A stretch of DNA of 64,000 bases from positions 310,001 through 374,000 of the forward strand of contig NZ_WOTN01000003.1 of the NCBI RefSeq assembly GCF_010993745.1, given 5' to 3'. The stretch comes from Fodinicola acaciae (GTDB lineage: Bacteria; Actinomycetota; Actinomycetes; Mycobacteriales; HKI-0501). This document shows positions 17,516-25,818 of this stretch, one piece after another. The translations under genes and the position numbers were made by a program. The stretch's first letter is position 1; every line of letters begins with the position of its first letter. The notes below the pieces were generated by a model. The model ran no database searches. It was not told the origin of the DNA and saw only the letters and a program-made list of their open reading frames with translations.

Positions 17516-18005
17516 CGAACGCCGCGATCCTGACGACGCTCGCCGAACGCCGCACCTCCCGCAGCCGCCACCGAACGCCGCACTTCAGGAGACACCCGAC
17601 CGCCGGCGCCGCCAAAACCCGACACACACCGAACGCCGCACCTCCCGCAGCCGCCACCGAACGCCGCACTTCAGGAGACACCCGACCACCGGCGCCGCCA
17701 AAAACCCGACACACACCGAACGCCGCACCTCCCGCGGCCGCCACCGAACGCCGCGCTTTTGCCGACATTGGACCGCCGACGCCACCAAAAACCCGACACT
17801 CACCGAACGCCGCACTTCCCGCGGCCGCCACCGAACGCCGCGCTTTTGCCGACATTGGACCGCCGACGCCACCAAAAACCCGACACTCACCGAACGCCGC
17901 ACTTCTCGCGGCTGCCACCGAACGCCGCACTTCTCACGGCACGCACCGAACGCCGCACTTCAGGCGACACTCGACCGCCAACGGCACCTAAACCGCGGCG
18001 CTCGC
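17516..18005. repeat. Tandem array with 86/87-bp higher-order period (non-coding stretch 17401-18090)
   Basis: The core CGAACGCCGC occurs at 17516, 17544, 17572, 17630, 17658, 17717, 17745, 17804, 17832, 17891, 17919 and 17947, with a variant (CGAGCGCCGC) at 18006. Spacings alternate 28 and 58/59, giving higher-order units 17544-17629 (86 bp), 17630-17716, 17717-17803 and 17804-17890 (87 bp each), then a partial copy. Units 1 and 2 differ by one substitution and one indel. Units 3 and 4 differ by one substitution, while 1/2 and 3/4 differ clearly (TTCAGGAGACACC against TTTTGCCGACATTGG), so the array grew by pairwise duplication. Because 87 is divisible by 3, long frames stay open on both strands, but no family match or start signal supports a protein. 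It lies between cimA and the DUF6069-like gene. Confidence 0.9.
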
Positions 18006-18025
18006 CGAGCGCCGCGGTTTAGGTG
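17985..18025. terminator. 20-bp perfect palindrome closing the array
   Basis: CACCTAAACCGCGGCGCTCG (17985-18004) and its exact complement (18006-18025) are separated by one base. The right arm is a variant of the array unit (CGAGCGCCGCGGTTTAGGTG against CGAACGCCGCACTTCAGG), so the palindrome is an array unit joined to its own inverse. It lies 66 bp past the cimA stop and would form a very stable terminator hairpin. Confidence 0.7.
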
Positions 18026-18090
18026 ACAGTCGGTGCGACGGGCCTACATCTGGTACGCGGCCGAGGCGGACACACCGAGGCTCGCGGCGG

Positions 18091-19662
18091 CTACCTTCGC
18101 AGGCCGTACGTCAACGCGTCGACCATCGCGCGCCAGGACGCCTCGACGATGTTTCCGTGTACGCCAACGGTCGTCCAGTCACGCTCGGCGTCGGTCGTCT
18201 CCAACAAAACGCGCGTGACCGCGTCCGTGCCGGGGCGGCCTTCCAGGATCCGCACCTTGTAGTCGGACAGCTCCATGCCGGACAGGCTCGGATAGCGGCT
18301 CACCAGGCCTTCGCGCAGCGCCTGGTCCAGTGCGTTGATCGGACCGTTGCCCTCCGCGGTGGCGATGATCCTTTCGTTGCCCACCAACAGTTTCACCGTC
18401 GCCTCACAGGCGACCCTGCCGTCGTCGCGGTGCTCGATCAACACGCGATAGGACTCCAGGGTGAAATAGCTCGGCTTGCGACCGTCCAGCTCCGAGCGTA
18501 CGAGCAGCTCGAAGGAGGCGTCCGCGGCCTCGAACGACCAGCCTTCGGCCTCCAGGTCCTTGACTTTCTCGACCACCCGTCCGGCCGCCTCCGGATGACC
18601 GGCCAGGTCGACACCGAGCTCGCGACTCTTCAGCTCGATGGAGGCCCGGCCGGCCATCTCGGTGACGAGAATGCGCATGTCATTTCCGACGGTGGCCGGC
18701 TCCATGTGGTTGTAGAGCTCCGGACTCACCTTGATCGCGCTCGCGTGCAACCCCGCCTTGTGGGCGAAAGCGCTGGACCCGACGTAGGCCTGGTGGGTGT
18801 CGGGTGCGATGTTGGCGATTTCGGCGATGGCGTGTGACACCCTCACCAGCTCGGTCAGGCATCCGTCTGGGAGCACCGACCGACCCATTTTCGTCACCAG
18901 ACCGGCGACGACGGGGAAAAGGTCGGCGTTGCCGGCCCTTTCCCCGTAGCCGTTGGCGGTGCACTGGACGTGTGTGACACCGGCCTCGACGGCGGCCAGC
19001 GTGTTGGCGACGGCGCAGGCGGTGTCGTCCTGGCAGTGGATGCCGAGCCGGAATCCGCCGCGTTCCAGCACTTCCCCGACGACCTTGCCCAGACCCATCG
19101 GCAGCATTCCACCGTTGGTGTCGCACAGCACGCCGACGCTCGCGCCGGCCTCGAAAGCCGCTTCGAGTACGCGCAGGCCGTAATCGCGATCGTGTTCATA
19201 GCCGTCGAAAAAGTGTTCGCAGTCGAGGAAAACCCGGCGGCCTTCGGCGACCAGGAACGAGACCGTGTCCCGCACCATTTCCAGGTTTTCCTCCAGTGTC
19301 GTACGCAACGCGCGCTCCACGTGGCGTACGTCGGATTTCGCGACCAGCGTGACCACCTCGGTCTGCGCGTCGCGCAGCGCCAGCACCTGCTTGTCCTGGC
19401 TGGCTTTCGTGCCGGCTTTCCTGGTCGAGCCGAAGGCGACGAGCTTGGCGTGCTTGAGGACCAGCTCGCCTTTGGCCGCACGAGCGAAAAACTCGGTGTC
19501 CTTCGGCATCGCGCCGGGCCAGCCGCCTTCGACGAACCCGACGCCCATCTCGTCGAGCAGCCGCGCCACCGCGAGTTTGTCGTTCACCGAGTAGGTGATG
19601 CCTTCCCGCTGCGCACCATCTCGCAGGGTGGTGTCGAAGACGTGGAAGCTGTCGTCCATCAC
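18091..19662 (-). CDS. cimA: (R)-citramalate synthase
   Basis: 523 aa of the citramalate synthase type of the LeuA/NifV/HCS family, which condenses pyruvate and acetyl-CoA to (R)-citramalate, giving a threonine-independent route to 2-oxobutyrate and isoleucine. The HMGL-like barrel shows FDTTLRDGAQREGI (metal and substrate site), FLDCEHFFDGYEHD, GVLCDTNGGMLP and LGIHCQDDTACAVANTLAAV, with the metal-ligand pair in IHCQDD, and then CTANGYGERAGNADLF. The C-terminal LeuA allosteric domain follows (PSYFTLESYRVLIEHRDDG to DALTYGL), so feedback by isoleucine is expected. GTG 19662 and ATG 19659 both follow GGAAAGGAC; GTG is kept. A leader peptide and attenuator hairpin sit directly upstream, so it is attenuated by branched-chain amino-acid supply. 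Confidence 0.95.
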   Translation of the reverse strand: MMDDSFHVFDTTLRDGAQREGITYSVNDKLAVARLLDEMGVGFVEGGWPGAMPKDTEFFARAAKGELVLKHAKLVAFGSTRKAGTKASQDKQVLALRDAQTEVVTLVAKSDVRHVERALRTTLEENLEMVRDTVSFLVAEGRRVFLDCEHFFDGYEHDRDYGLRVLEAAFEAGASVGVLCDTNGGMLPMGLGKVVGEVLERGGFRLGIHCQDDTACAVANTLAAVEAGVTHVQCTANGYGERAGNADLFPVVAGLVTKMGRSVLPDGCLTELVRVSHAIAEIANIAPDTHQAYVGSSAFAHKAGLHASAIKVSPELYNHMEPATVGNDMRILVTEMAGRASIELKSRELGVDLAGHPEAAGRVVEKVKDLEAEGWSFEAADASFELLVRSELDGRKPSYFTLESYRVLIEHRDDGRVACEATVKLLVGNERIIATAEGNGPINALDQALREGLVSRYPSLSGMELSDYKVRILEGRPGTDAVTRVLLETTDAERDWTTVGVHGNIVEASWRAMVDALTYGLRR

Positions 19663-19700
19663 GGGACTGGTGTCCTTTCCAAAGGATTATCCGGCCCAAC

Positions 19701-19730
19701 GAAAAAGACCCCCCACGGTGTGGGAGGTCT
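19701..19730 (-). terminator. Attenuator (rho-independent terminator) of cimA
   Basis: Read on the minus strand, AGACCTCCCAC pairs with GTGGGGGGTCT (one U-G wobble, 3-base loop) and is followed by TTTTTC. It lies 29 bp after the leader stop codon and 38 bp before the cimA start, the place of an attenuator in a leader-peptide system. Confidence 0.85.
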
Positions 19731-19758
19731 GCGCGTACGCGGTGCGGCTGCGTGCGCG

Positions 19759-19791
19759 CTAGGTGCTAATAATCAGTCGGCCGATGTGCAT
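19759..19791 (-). CDS. cimA leader peptide MHIGRLIIST
   Basis: A 10-codon frame ATG...TAG encoding MHIGRLIIST, with Ile at 3, Leu at 6 and Ile-Ile at 7-8. There is no Shine-Dalgarno sequence, so translation is probably leaderless. Ribosome stalling at the Ile/Leu codons when charged tRNA is scarce would let transcription pass the hairpin at 19701-19730. Comparable short peptides precede ilvB and leuA genes in actinobacteria. Confidence 0.8.
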   Translation of the reverse strand: MHIGRLIIST

Positions 19792-19837
19792 GGAGGCGAG
19801 TCTGCCACGCCAACCGCGTGACGAGAAATTCTTCTCA

Positions 19838-20824
19838 CTATGTGAGATCCGCACGCGCACGGAATGCGCGGCGATAGGCGGCCGGCGAGGTCCTGGCGTG
19901 TTTGGCGAAATGTTGCCGCATGGTCATCGAGGTGCCGAAACCGCTCTGTTGCGCCACCGTTTCGATCGCCAGGTCGGTGGTCTCCAGCAGCTCCTGCGCG
20001 TACGACAGGCGTTGCTGCAGGATCCACTGCAGCGGCGTTTTCCCGGTCTGGTCGCGAAACCAGCGATAGAGCGTCCGTTCGCTGACGCCGACGTGGTCGG
20101 CGATGCGGTCGGAGGTGATGACCTCGGCGAGGCGTTCGCGGATCCACCGCATCGTCGGCTCCAGCGAGCCGTCGCCGTCGCCGGGATCCCGATGCCGGAT
20201 GAACTGCGCCTGGCCGCCTTCGCGCTGCGGCGGCACCACCATGTGCCTGGCCGTCTCAGCGGCGATCGCCGAGCCGTAGTCGCAACGGATCATGTGCAGG
20301 CACAGGTCGAGGCCGCTCGCGGCACCGGCCGAAGTGAGCACGTCGCCGTCGTCGACGTACAGCACGCCGTCGTCCATCTCGACGCCGGGGAAACGCTCCG
20401 CGATCGACGCGGTGGAGGTCCAGTGCGCGGTCGCGCGCCGTCCGTCGAGCAGTCCCGCGGCGGCCAGGATCACCGCGCCGCCACAGATCGACGCCACCCT
20501 GATGCCTCGTTCGCGCGCCTCGCGGAGCACGGCGATGATCTCGTCCTGCGGCTGATGAGAACCCGAGCCCGGGACGATGATCGTGTCGGCGGTCAAGGCG
20601 TCGGCGAGCGGATGCGCCGGCGTGTAGCGATACATCTCGACCTGGCCGACACCGACCGCTCGCAGGTCACGGCCGTCGCCGCACACCATGACGCGATAGA
20701 GCGGCTCGCCCAGATTGGAGTCCGACGACGGGTCCAGCGAGTGCGCCGTCGTGAACACCTGCAGTGGCGTGGCCATGTCGAAACTGTGGACGCAGTCCAG
20801 TGCGAGTACGGCGATGACGTGCAT
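19838..20824 (-). CDS. GlxA-family AraC-type transcriptional regulator
   Basis: 328 aa in two parts. Residues 1-190 form a DJ-1/PfpI-like (class I glutamine amidotransferase-like) domain, MHVIAVLALDCVHSFDMATP, VPGSGSHQP and VASICGGAVILAAAGLLDGR with Cys at the nucleophile elbow. Residues about 220-325 form the AraC DNA-binding domain: ERLAEVITSDRIADHVGVSE, RTLYRWFRDQTGKTPLQWIL and a second helix-turn-helix AIETVAQQSGFGTSMTMRQH. Several characterised relatives (GbdR, CdhR, SouR) sense glycine betaine, carnitine or sarcosine. It is divergent from the SolA-like oxidase and amino-acid ABC genes across 193 bp, which makes that operon its likely target. Confidence 0.9.
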   Translation of the reverse strand: MHVIAVLALDCVHSFDMATPLQVFTTAHSLDPSSDSNLGEPLYRVMVCGDGRDLRAVGVGQVEMYRYTPAHPLADALTADTIIVPGSGSHQPQDEIIAVLREARERGIRVASICGGAVILAAAGLLDGRRATAHWTSTASIAERFPGVEMDDGVLYVDDGDVLTSAGAASGLDLCLHMIRCDYGSAIAAETARHMVVPPQREGGQAQFIRHRDPGDGDGSLEPTMRWIRERLAEVITSDRIADHVGVSERTLYRWFRDQTGKTPLQWILQQRLSYAQELLETTDLAIETVAQQSGFGTSMTMRQHFAKHARTSPAAYRRAFRARADLT

Positions 20825-21017
20825 GGCGGTAATCTATCGCAACTGGGCATTCCCGCCACTGGTCCCGCGATGGCCACCCATGGACGATCGTCGATGTGTT
20901 GACATTCCTGAATCTCGTCGCCGCACTGGCGGGCCTCGTTCTGTTGGTTTTCGTTGGCTGGCTTACCGATCGACTGTTTCGTTCGGAGCGCACCCGGATC
21001 GAGTGTTATGGTCAAGC

Positions 21018-22157
21018 ATGCATACAGGCTTGGATGCAGAAGTCGCGGTCGTTGGTGTCGGCACGATGGGCTCGATGGCGTTATGGCGGCTCGCCAAGGC
21101 CGGCGTCGCGGTCATCGGACTGGAGCGATATGCGCCCGGCCACGACCGTGGAGCGGCCGGTGGCGACACCCGGATCTTCCGCACCGCCTACCACGAAGGC
21201 GCCGACTACGTCCCACTGCTACGCCGCGCGTACGACCTCTGGCGGGCGCTGGAGGCCGAGGCCGGGCGGGAGATCCTCACGATCACCGGCGGCCTGATGA
21301 TCGCGCCGCCGGACCATCCCTCGACGCTGACCGTGCTCGAGTGCGTACGCCGTTTTGGCCTGGCACATGAGATCCTGAGCACCGCCGAGCTCGCCGAGCG
21401 CTATCCGCAGCACGCCGGCCTCACCAACGAAACCGTCGTGCTGGATCGCTATGCCGGTGTGCTGCGGTCGAATGTGGCGACGTTGACCGCCGCCGAGCGT
21501 GCCGTCGCGGCCGGTGCGACGCTGCGGACCTACACGCGAGTGACCGAGGTCGTGCCGGACGCGCACGGCGTGACCGTACGCACCAGCGACGGCGATCTCC
21601 GGGTGGCGAAAGCGATCGTGGCCGGTGGACCGTGGAGCGGACAGCTGGATCCGTGGCTGGACAAGCGAATCTATCCACGCCGGCTGGTCAGTGCGTGGTT
21701 TTTGCCGCGGGAGCCGGCCGAGTTCGGACCCGACCGGTTTCCGATCGCATTACGCCGCGGCGCTGTCGACACCAGCGTGCTGCCGGCGGTCGACGGCGGT
21801 TTCGTCAAAGTCAACGGATACACACCACAAGGCGAGGATCTGCATCGCCAGGACGCGGATTCCATCGACTACACGGTCGAGGCATCGGATTACCAGCCGC
21901 ATCGGCTGGTGACGCGGTTTCTGCCGGGACTTTTTCCTGAGCCCGTACGCGTCGGTGTCTATCGCGACGGTTACACCGCCGACGGCCAGTCGCTGGTCGG
22001 TTGGCTGCCGACCAGCGACCGCGTCCTGTCGCTCAGCGGATTTTCCGGCCACGGCTTCAAACTCGCACCGGTGTTCGGCGAGATCGCCGCCGCGCTGGTC
22101 ACCGAGGGCCGCACGGACCTGCCGATCGGCCACCTCGATCCCGGCCGGGTCCAATGA
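21018..22157 (+). CDS. solA: N-methyl amino-acid oxidase (SolA / monomeric sarcosine oxidase-like)
   Basis: 379 aa, a typical length for monomeric sarcosine or N-methyltryptophan oxidase. It opens with the FAD dinucleotide motif VAVVGVGTMGSMALWRLA. ERYAPGHDRGAAGGDTRIFR follows, the conserved G-x-S/D-R-I-x-R stretch of the DAO superfamily, and the FAD end motif FSGHGFKLAPVFGEIAA. The family removes N-methyl groups oxidatively, giving amine, formaldehyde and hydrogen peroxide; its covalent flavin is usually on a Cys near the C-terminal FSG..K region, which I cannot see here (FSGHGFKL), so the flavin may be non-covalent or the substrate different. The ATG at 21018 has no ribosome site but a TATGGT -10-like box five bases upstream, suggesting a leaderless message. 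Its stop overlaps the next gene (ATGA). Confidence 0.8.
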   Translation: MHTGLDAEVAVVGVGTMGSMALWRLAKAGVAVIGLERYAPGHDRGAAGGDTRIFRTAYHEGADYVPLLRRAYDLWRALEAEAGREILTITGGLMIAPPDHPSTLTVLECVRRFGLAHEILSTAELAERYPQHAGLTNETVVLDRYAGVLRSNVATLTAAERAVAAGATLRTYTRVTEVVPDAHGVTVRTSDGDLRVAKAIVAGGPWSGQLDPWLDKRIYPRRLVSAWFLPREPAEFGPDRFPIALRRGAVDTSVLPAVDGGFVKVNGYTPQGEDLHRQDADSIDYTVEASDYQPHRLVTRFLPGLFPEPVRVGVYRDGYTADGQSLVGWLPTSDRVLSLSGFSGHGFKLAPVFGEIAAALVTEGRTDLPIGHLDPGRVQ

Positions 22158-23014
22158 GGACAGTCGGACTTTTTCTCGTCCTGCTGGTGGTCGCCGGCTG
22201 CAGCTCGCCGGCGATCGATCCGAACGCTCAGGTCATCACCGCGGCACCGGTCGCCTCGGTGCAGCGGCTCGTGCCGCCAGGCACGCGGACGATCAACGCG
22301 GTGATGAGCATCGGAAACGCGCCGCTGCACTATCCCGCGCCGGACGGTTCCGGTGACATGCTCGGCGTCGATCCGGATCTGGCCAAGGCGCTCGGCGGCG
22401 TGATGGGCGTAGGTGTCAACGTCGTCGGCGTCACCTTCGACCAGATCATTCCGGGGTTGCAGAGCGGTCGCTATGACCTGTCGGTGAGCCAGATGGGGAT
22501 CACCGACGAACGGCTCAAGGTGCTGGATTTCGTGGAATACTTCAATTCCGGCACCGGCATCGGCACGCGCGCCGGCAATCCGTTGCACCTGACGGTGAAT
22601 TCGCTGTGCGGCCACCAGGTCGCGGTGTCCAACGGATCCATTCAACAGGCGAAATATCTGCCTCTGCTGTCCACGCAGTGCGTACGCGCCGGCCGCGCGC
22701 CGATCGCCATCCGTGGCTTTCCGGACCAGCAGAAAGGCGTACTGGCGCTGGTCAGTGGCCGGATCGATGCGGTGATGGTGGACCTGCCGGTGCTGCAGTA
22801 TGCGGTGCGTAACGTGCCGGACATCGTGGTCGCCGACACCTACGACGCCGGCAGTCCGGTCGGGATCGGCCTGGACAAAGGTAACAAGCTGGCGCCGGCC
22901 GTGCAGGCGGCGCTGGTGGAGCTGCGGCGCAGCGGAATCTATCAGAAGATCCTGGCCAAATGGGCCGTACAAGGCAACGCACTGTCCACTTTCGCCGTGA
23001 GGACCGGCAAATGA
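22154..23014 (+). CDS. Polar amino-acid ABC transporter substrate-binding lipoprotein
   Basis: 286 aa with a lipoprotein signal (LLVVAGC, Cys about residue 16). The body is a family-3 solute-binding protein: [64 protein letters not shown] and [22 protein letters not shown]. The ATG overlaps the stop of the oxidase gene by ATGA and the permease start overlaps its own stop, so the oxidase and importer are co-translated. It captures the substrate outside the membrane, probably an N-methylated or basic amino acid judging by the oxidase. Confidence 0.92.
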   Translation: MRTVGLFLVLLVVAGCSSPAIDPNAQVITAAPVASVQRLVPPGTRTINAVMSIGNAPLHYPAPDGSGDMLGVDPDLAKALGGVMGVGVNVVGVTFDQIIPGLQSGRYDLSVSQMGITDERLKVLDFVEYFNSGTGIGTRAGNPLHLTVNSLCGHQVAVSNGSIQQAKYLPLLSTQCVRAGRAPIAIRGFPDQQKGVLALVSGRIDAVMVDLPVLQYAVRNVPDIVVADTYDAGSPVGIGLDKGNKLAPAVQAALVELRRSGIYQKILAKWAVQGNALSTFAVRTGK

Positions 23015-23820
23015 CCGAGCTTCGTGTGGTGCCGCGACGGCGGCCGTACCTGTGGGTCAGCTATGCCGTGCTGGCCGTCGTCGTGGTCGCTTTTCTCTAT
23101 TCGGCCGCGGTCAATCCGCGGTTCGGCTGGGACGTGGTCGGCACGTACTTCCTGTCCGGCGCGATCCTGCACGGCCTGCTGACGACGATCGGCCTGACGG
23201 TCGTCAGCATGCTGCTCGGCATCGTCCTCGGTGTGGTGCTGGCCCTCATGCGTACGTCCGGCAGCCGTGTGCTGTCCGGAGTTTCTCAGCTGTACGTGTG
23301 GTTTTTCCGTGGCGTACCGCTGCTGGTGCAGATCCTGTTCTGGTTCAACCTCGCCGCGCTCTATCCGAAGCTCGGACTCGGCGCGTTTTCCGTCAACGCC
23401 AACGAAGTCATCAGTCCGTTCGCGGCAGCCGTGCTGGCGCTGGCACTGCACGAGGCGGCGTACATGGCCGAAATCGTCCGGTCTGGCGTGATCGGCGTCG
23501 ACCGCGGCCAACGGCAAGCGGCGCTCGCGTTAGGCATGCGGCCGGCTCGGGTGATGCGGCGAATAGTGCTGCCGCAGGCGATGCGTATGATCATCCCGCC
23601 GACCGGAAACCAGACGATCTCGATGCTGAAGACCTCGTCTTTGGTCAGCGTCATCGCGTTGAGCGATCTGCTCTACACGGCCCAAAGCATTTACGGCATC
23701 AACTACCGGGTCATTCCGTTGCTGTTGGTCGCCAGCACCTGGTATCTGATCGTGGTCTCGATCCTGTCGGTCGGACAGGCGTTTCTGGAGCGCCGCTATG
23801 GACGGGGTGCGTTGCTGTGA
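23011..23820 (+). CDS. Amino-acid ABC transporter permease (HisM/GlnP type)
   Basis: 269 aa with about five membrane spans after a short basic N-terminus (RRRPYLW). The coupling-loop EAA motif is [20 protein letters not shown] followed by [20 protein letters not shown], and the domain closes with [24 protein letters not shown], diagnostic of the His/Glu/Gln/Arg/opine permease family. A single permease gene implies a homodimer. The start overlaps the upstream stop (ATGA) and the stop overlaps the ATPase start (GTGA). Confidence 0.95.
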   Translation: MTELRVVPRRRPYLWVSYAVLAVVVVAFLYSAAVNPRFGWDVVGTYFLSGAILHGLLTTIGLTVVSMLLGIVLGVVLALMRTSGSRVLSGVSQLYVWFFRGVPLLVQILFWFNLAALYPKLGLGAFSVNANEVISPFAAAVLALALHEAAYMAEIVRSGVIGVDRGQRQAALALGMRPARVMRRIVLPQAMRMIIPPTGNQTISMLKTSSLVSVIALSDLLYTAQSIYGINYRVIPLLLVASTWYLIVVSILSVGQAFLERRYGRGALL

Positions 23821-24578
23821 CGCCGATGGTGGAGATCCGGGACGTACGCAGGAGTTACGGACCGCTGGAGGCGTTGCGCGGTGTCAGCCTGGACGTGCGT
23901 CACGGCGAGGTGGTCTGCCTGATCGGCCCGTCCGGATCGGGGAAAAGTACGCTTCTGCGGTGCGTCAACCATCTGGACACCGTGGATTCCGGGTCGATCC
24001 TGGTCGATGGCGAGCTGGTCGGATATCGGCAGCACGGCAACCGGCTTTTCGAGCTGTCCGCCAAGGAAGCCGCCCGCCGGCGCGCGTCGATCGGCATGGT
24101 CTTCCAGCAGTTCCACCTGTTTCCGCACATGACCGTACGACAGAACATCATCGAGGCACCGGTCGGCGTGCTGCGGCAGCCGATGCCGGCAGCCGTCGAG
24201 CGCGCGCGGGACCTGCTGGCCCAGGTTGGCTTGGCGGACAAGGAAAACGCTTATCCGGCCGAGTTGTCTGGCGGTCAACAGCAGCGGGTCGCGATCGCGC
24301 GTGCGCTGGCCATGAGTCCGAAGTTGATGCTTTTCGACGAGCCGACGTCGGCGCTGGATCCCGAGCTGGTGGGTGAGGTGCTGGCCGTTATGCGCGATCT
24401 CGCCGCTGATGGCATGACGATGCTTGTGGTGACACACGAAATGGCTTTCGCGCGGGATGTGGCCAGCCGGGTGGTGTTCATGGATCGCGGTCAGGTGGTC
24501 GAGACCGGCACTCCAGACCAGCTTTTCCGCGCACCGGCACACGATCGTACGCGCGCATTCCTCTCCCGCATCCTCTAG
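23817..24578 (+). CDS. Amino-acid ABC transporter ATP-binding protein (GlnQ type)
   Basis: 253 aa from GTG 23817, overlapping the permease stop. It has Walker [11 protein letters not shown]-loop [14 protein letters not shown], signature LSGGQQQR, Walker [16 protein letters not shown] and switch His VVTHEM. The [14 protein letters not shown] pattern is that of the polar amino-acid uptake family. An ATG at 23826 is an alternative start. It closes the four-gene oxidase-importer operon. Confidence 0.95.
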   Translation: MTPMVEIRDVRRSYGPLEALRGVSLDVRHGEVVCLIGPSGSGKSTLLRCVNHLDTVDSGSILVDGELVGYRQHGNRLFELSAKEAARRRASIGMVFQQFHLFPHMTVRQNIIEAPVGVLRQPMPAAVERARDLLAQVGLADKENAYPAELSGGQQQRVAIARALAMSPKLMLFDEPTSALDPELVGEVLAVMRDLAADGMTMLVVTHEMAFARDVASRVVFMDRGQVVETGTPDQLFRAPAHDRTRAFLSRIL

Positions 24579-24664
24579 ACCCACCCTGCCGTCGAGGAAT
24601 ATTTGTGTGTCCACGCCGAAAGTCAGCACCGGAATTGTCGGTGCAGCGGCGTACAATTAGCGGC

Positions 24665-24982
24665 ATGGGAGTAAACTTGGGGAAGCCGTCGTCGACTGCG
24701 ACGACGTCGGCGGCATCGGGATCCGCGGTTCGCGTTGGATTTCTGTGATGCGCCGCCAGATGCCGACACCGTGCGCCGGCTGTTGGGGCTGGATCTGAGC
24801 CAGGCCGACCGGTATGAGTGCCTGGCCGTGCTGGAGGTGACCAACCGGCTGATCGCCGCGATGCAGGGAATCCAGCTCACCGTGATGGGTCGGTTCATCA
24901 CGCAGTACGACCCGTTGATGCGGCGGCATGCCACTGCCGAGGCGGCGGCCCTGAAATGGAGCCAGCAGGCCGCCGCCAAGCC
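24665..24982 (+). pseudogene. Truncated, frameshifted DUF222 / HNH-endonuclease fragment
   Basis: Around 24735-24980 the plus strand encodes the N-terminal helix region of a DUF222 (13E12-repeat-like) protein: RRLLGLDLSQADRYECLAVL, EVTNRLIAAMQGIQLTVMGR, ATAEAAALKWSQQAAA. The natural ATG at 24665 is in another frame, which hits a stop at about 24747, so a frameshift separates start and body. Similarity ends abruptly at about 24982, where a truncated gene on the opposite strand begins. The HNH nuclease part is gone. Such multicopy DUF222 genes are known recombination partners in actinobacteria. Confidence 0.65.
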
Positions 24983-25252
24983 GGTGTCACTGCCGGAGAA
25001 GATCCAGTTGAACGACGCGTAGTGGTGCTTGATCGACTTCAGTGTGCCGCCGACGTCGCCGAAAAGCCGGCCGATCTCCGCTTTTCCGTCCGCCAGGCCC
25101 CATTTCGGGAAATACACCTGCGCGTCGTCGGCGAACAGGTCGAGGATGCCCGCGCCGGTGCTGGTGACGCCGCCGTTGTCGAATGCCTTCAGATATTCCA
25201 AAGCCACCGATTTACGCTGCTCGTCGGTCATCGTCTGGGTCGTGAGCGCCAT
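24983..25252 (-). pseudogene. C-terminally truncated NTF2/SnoaL-like gene
   Basis: The first 90 codons from ATG 25252 are a good NTF2-like N-terminal half: MTDEQRKSVALEYLKAFDNG, FADDAQVYFPKWGLADGKAE, FGDVGGTLKSIKHHYASFNW, IFSGSDT. At 24983 the family pattern stops and the frame runs on into antisense of the DUF222 fragment, giving an Arg-rich tail to 24623. About 40-50 residues of the fold, including its last strands, are missing. It was co-transcribed with the CGNR regulator, whose stop lies 3 bases before this start. Confidence 0.7.
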
Positions 25253-25255
25253 CGG

Positions 25256-25789
25256 TCAAGCAAACCGCATCCGCGCGCGGTGAGCACGGGCTTTCTCCCG
25301 GTTTCCGCATCGGGCCATCGAGCACCACTGCCGACGGCCGGCCTGCGACCGGTCGACGAACCGCAGACCACAGTCGGCGCTGCCACAAATTCGCAGGCCA
25401 CCGCGCTCCTCGCCGCTGAGCAGGTCGACGGCGTCGGCGGCGATCTCGGCCAGCGCCGCGGCGACCGGATCTGCCGGCGGCTCGGTCTCGGCTGAGCCGT
25501 CCGGATGCAGCCGTACGATCACCGGCCGCCGGCGCGCGGCCCACTGGTTGATGAGGTCGACGGCAGGCAACCGCTCGCCGTCGATCGCAGCCGTGACGCA
25601 GTCGTTGATCGCCTCGCGCAGCTCGATCGCCTGCCGCAGGCGAGTGGCCGAAACCTCCGGCAACGCCAGCCATTCGGCCAGGTCGGCGGGCGTACGCAGC
25701 AGCTCGCGGCCACCGGTCTTGCGGTCGCGGTAGGTGTTCACCAGATCCACCGACGGCCGCCCGCCGTCCCACACCCAGTCCGTCGCCAT
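25256..25789 (-). CDS. CGNR zinc-finger / ABATE-domain transcriptional regulator
   Basis: 177 aa. The N-terminal 110 residues form the ABATE stress-response domain (RPSVDLVNTYRDR, LAEWLALPEVSATRLRQAIE, LREAINDCVTAAIDGERLPA). The last 45 residues are the CGNR zinc finger: ICGSADCGLRFVDRSQAGRR, then WCSMARCGNREKARAHRAR, with four Cys as C-x4-C...C-x4-C. The family is thought to bind DNA. Its ATG is leaderless: on the minus strand TATCAT (25801-25796) is a -10 six bases before the ATG, with TTCAAC 18 bases further up. An inverted repeat in that spacer is shared with the divergent hydrolase gene, so autorepression and control of the hydrolase are likely. Confidence 0.9.
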   Translation of the reverse strand: MATDWVWDGGRPSVDLVNTYRDRKTGGRELLRTPADLAEWLALPEVSATRLRQAIELREAINDCVTAAIDGERLPAVDLINQWAARRRPVIVRLHPDGSAETEPPADPVAAALAEIAADAVDLLSGEERGGLRICGSADCGLRFVDRSQAGRRQWCSMARCGNREKARAHRARMRFA

Positions 25790-25802
25790 AACCCCATGAT
25801 AC

Positions 25803-25818
25803 AGTTACGCACGTAACT
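25803..25818. promoter_or_regulatory. Operator between CGNR regulator and hydrolase
   Basis: AGTTACG-CA-CGTAACT is a 7+7 inverted repeat with a 2-base centre. It lies between the -35 (TTCAAC) and -10 (TATCAT) of the CGNR gene and 30 bp before the hydrolase ATG, so one dimer could control both directions. Confidence 0.6.

Noticed and set aside
17516-18005. Regularly spaced repeats resembling a CRISPR array
   Set aside because: The intervening segments are themselves repeated rather than unique spacers, spacing alternates 28/59, and no cas gene is present.
17397-18026. Long open frames on both strands of the array encoding repetitive Arg/Ala- or Pro/Arg-rich peptides
   Set aside because: They stay open because the period is 87 bp and GC-rich; there is no ribosome site, family match or start, and both strands are equally open.
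20896-21297. Possible small membrane protein starting in the oxidase promoter region (LNLVAALAGLVLLVFVG)
   Set aside because: One plausible hydrophobic span, but the frame continues far into the oxidase gene in the wrong frame and has no ribosome site; probably chance.
24623-25252. 209-aa full-length reading of the NTF2-like gene
   Set aside because: Residues after about 90 are antisense of the DUF222 fragment and Arg-rich; the gene is treated as truncated at about 24983.
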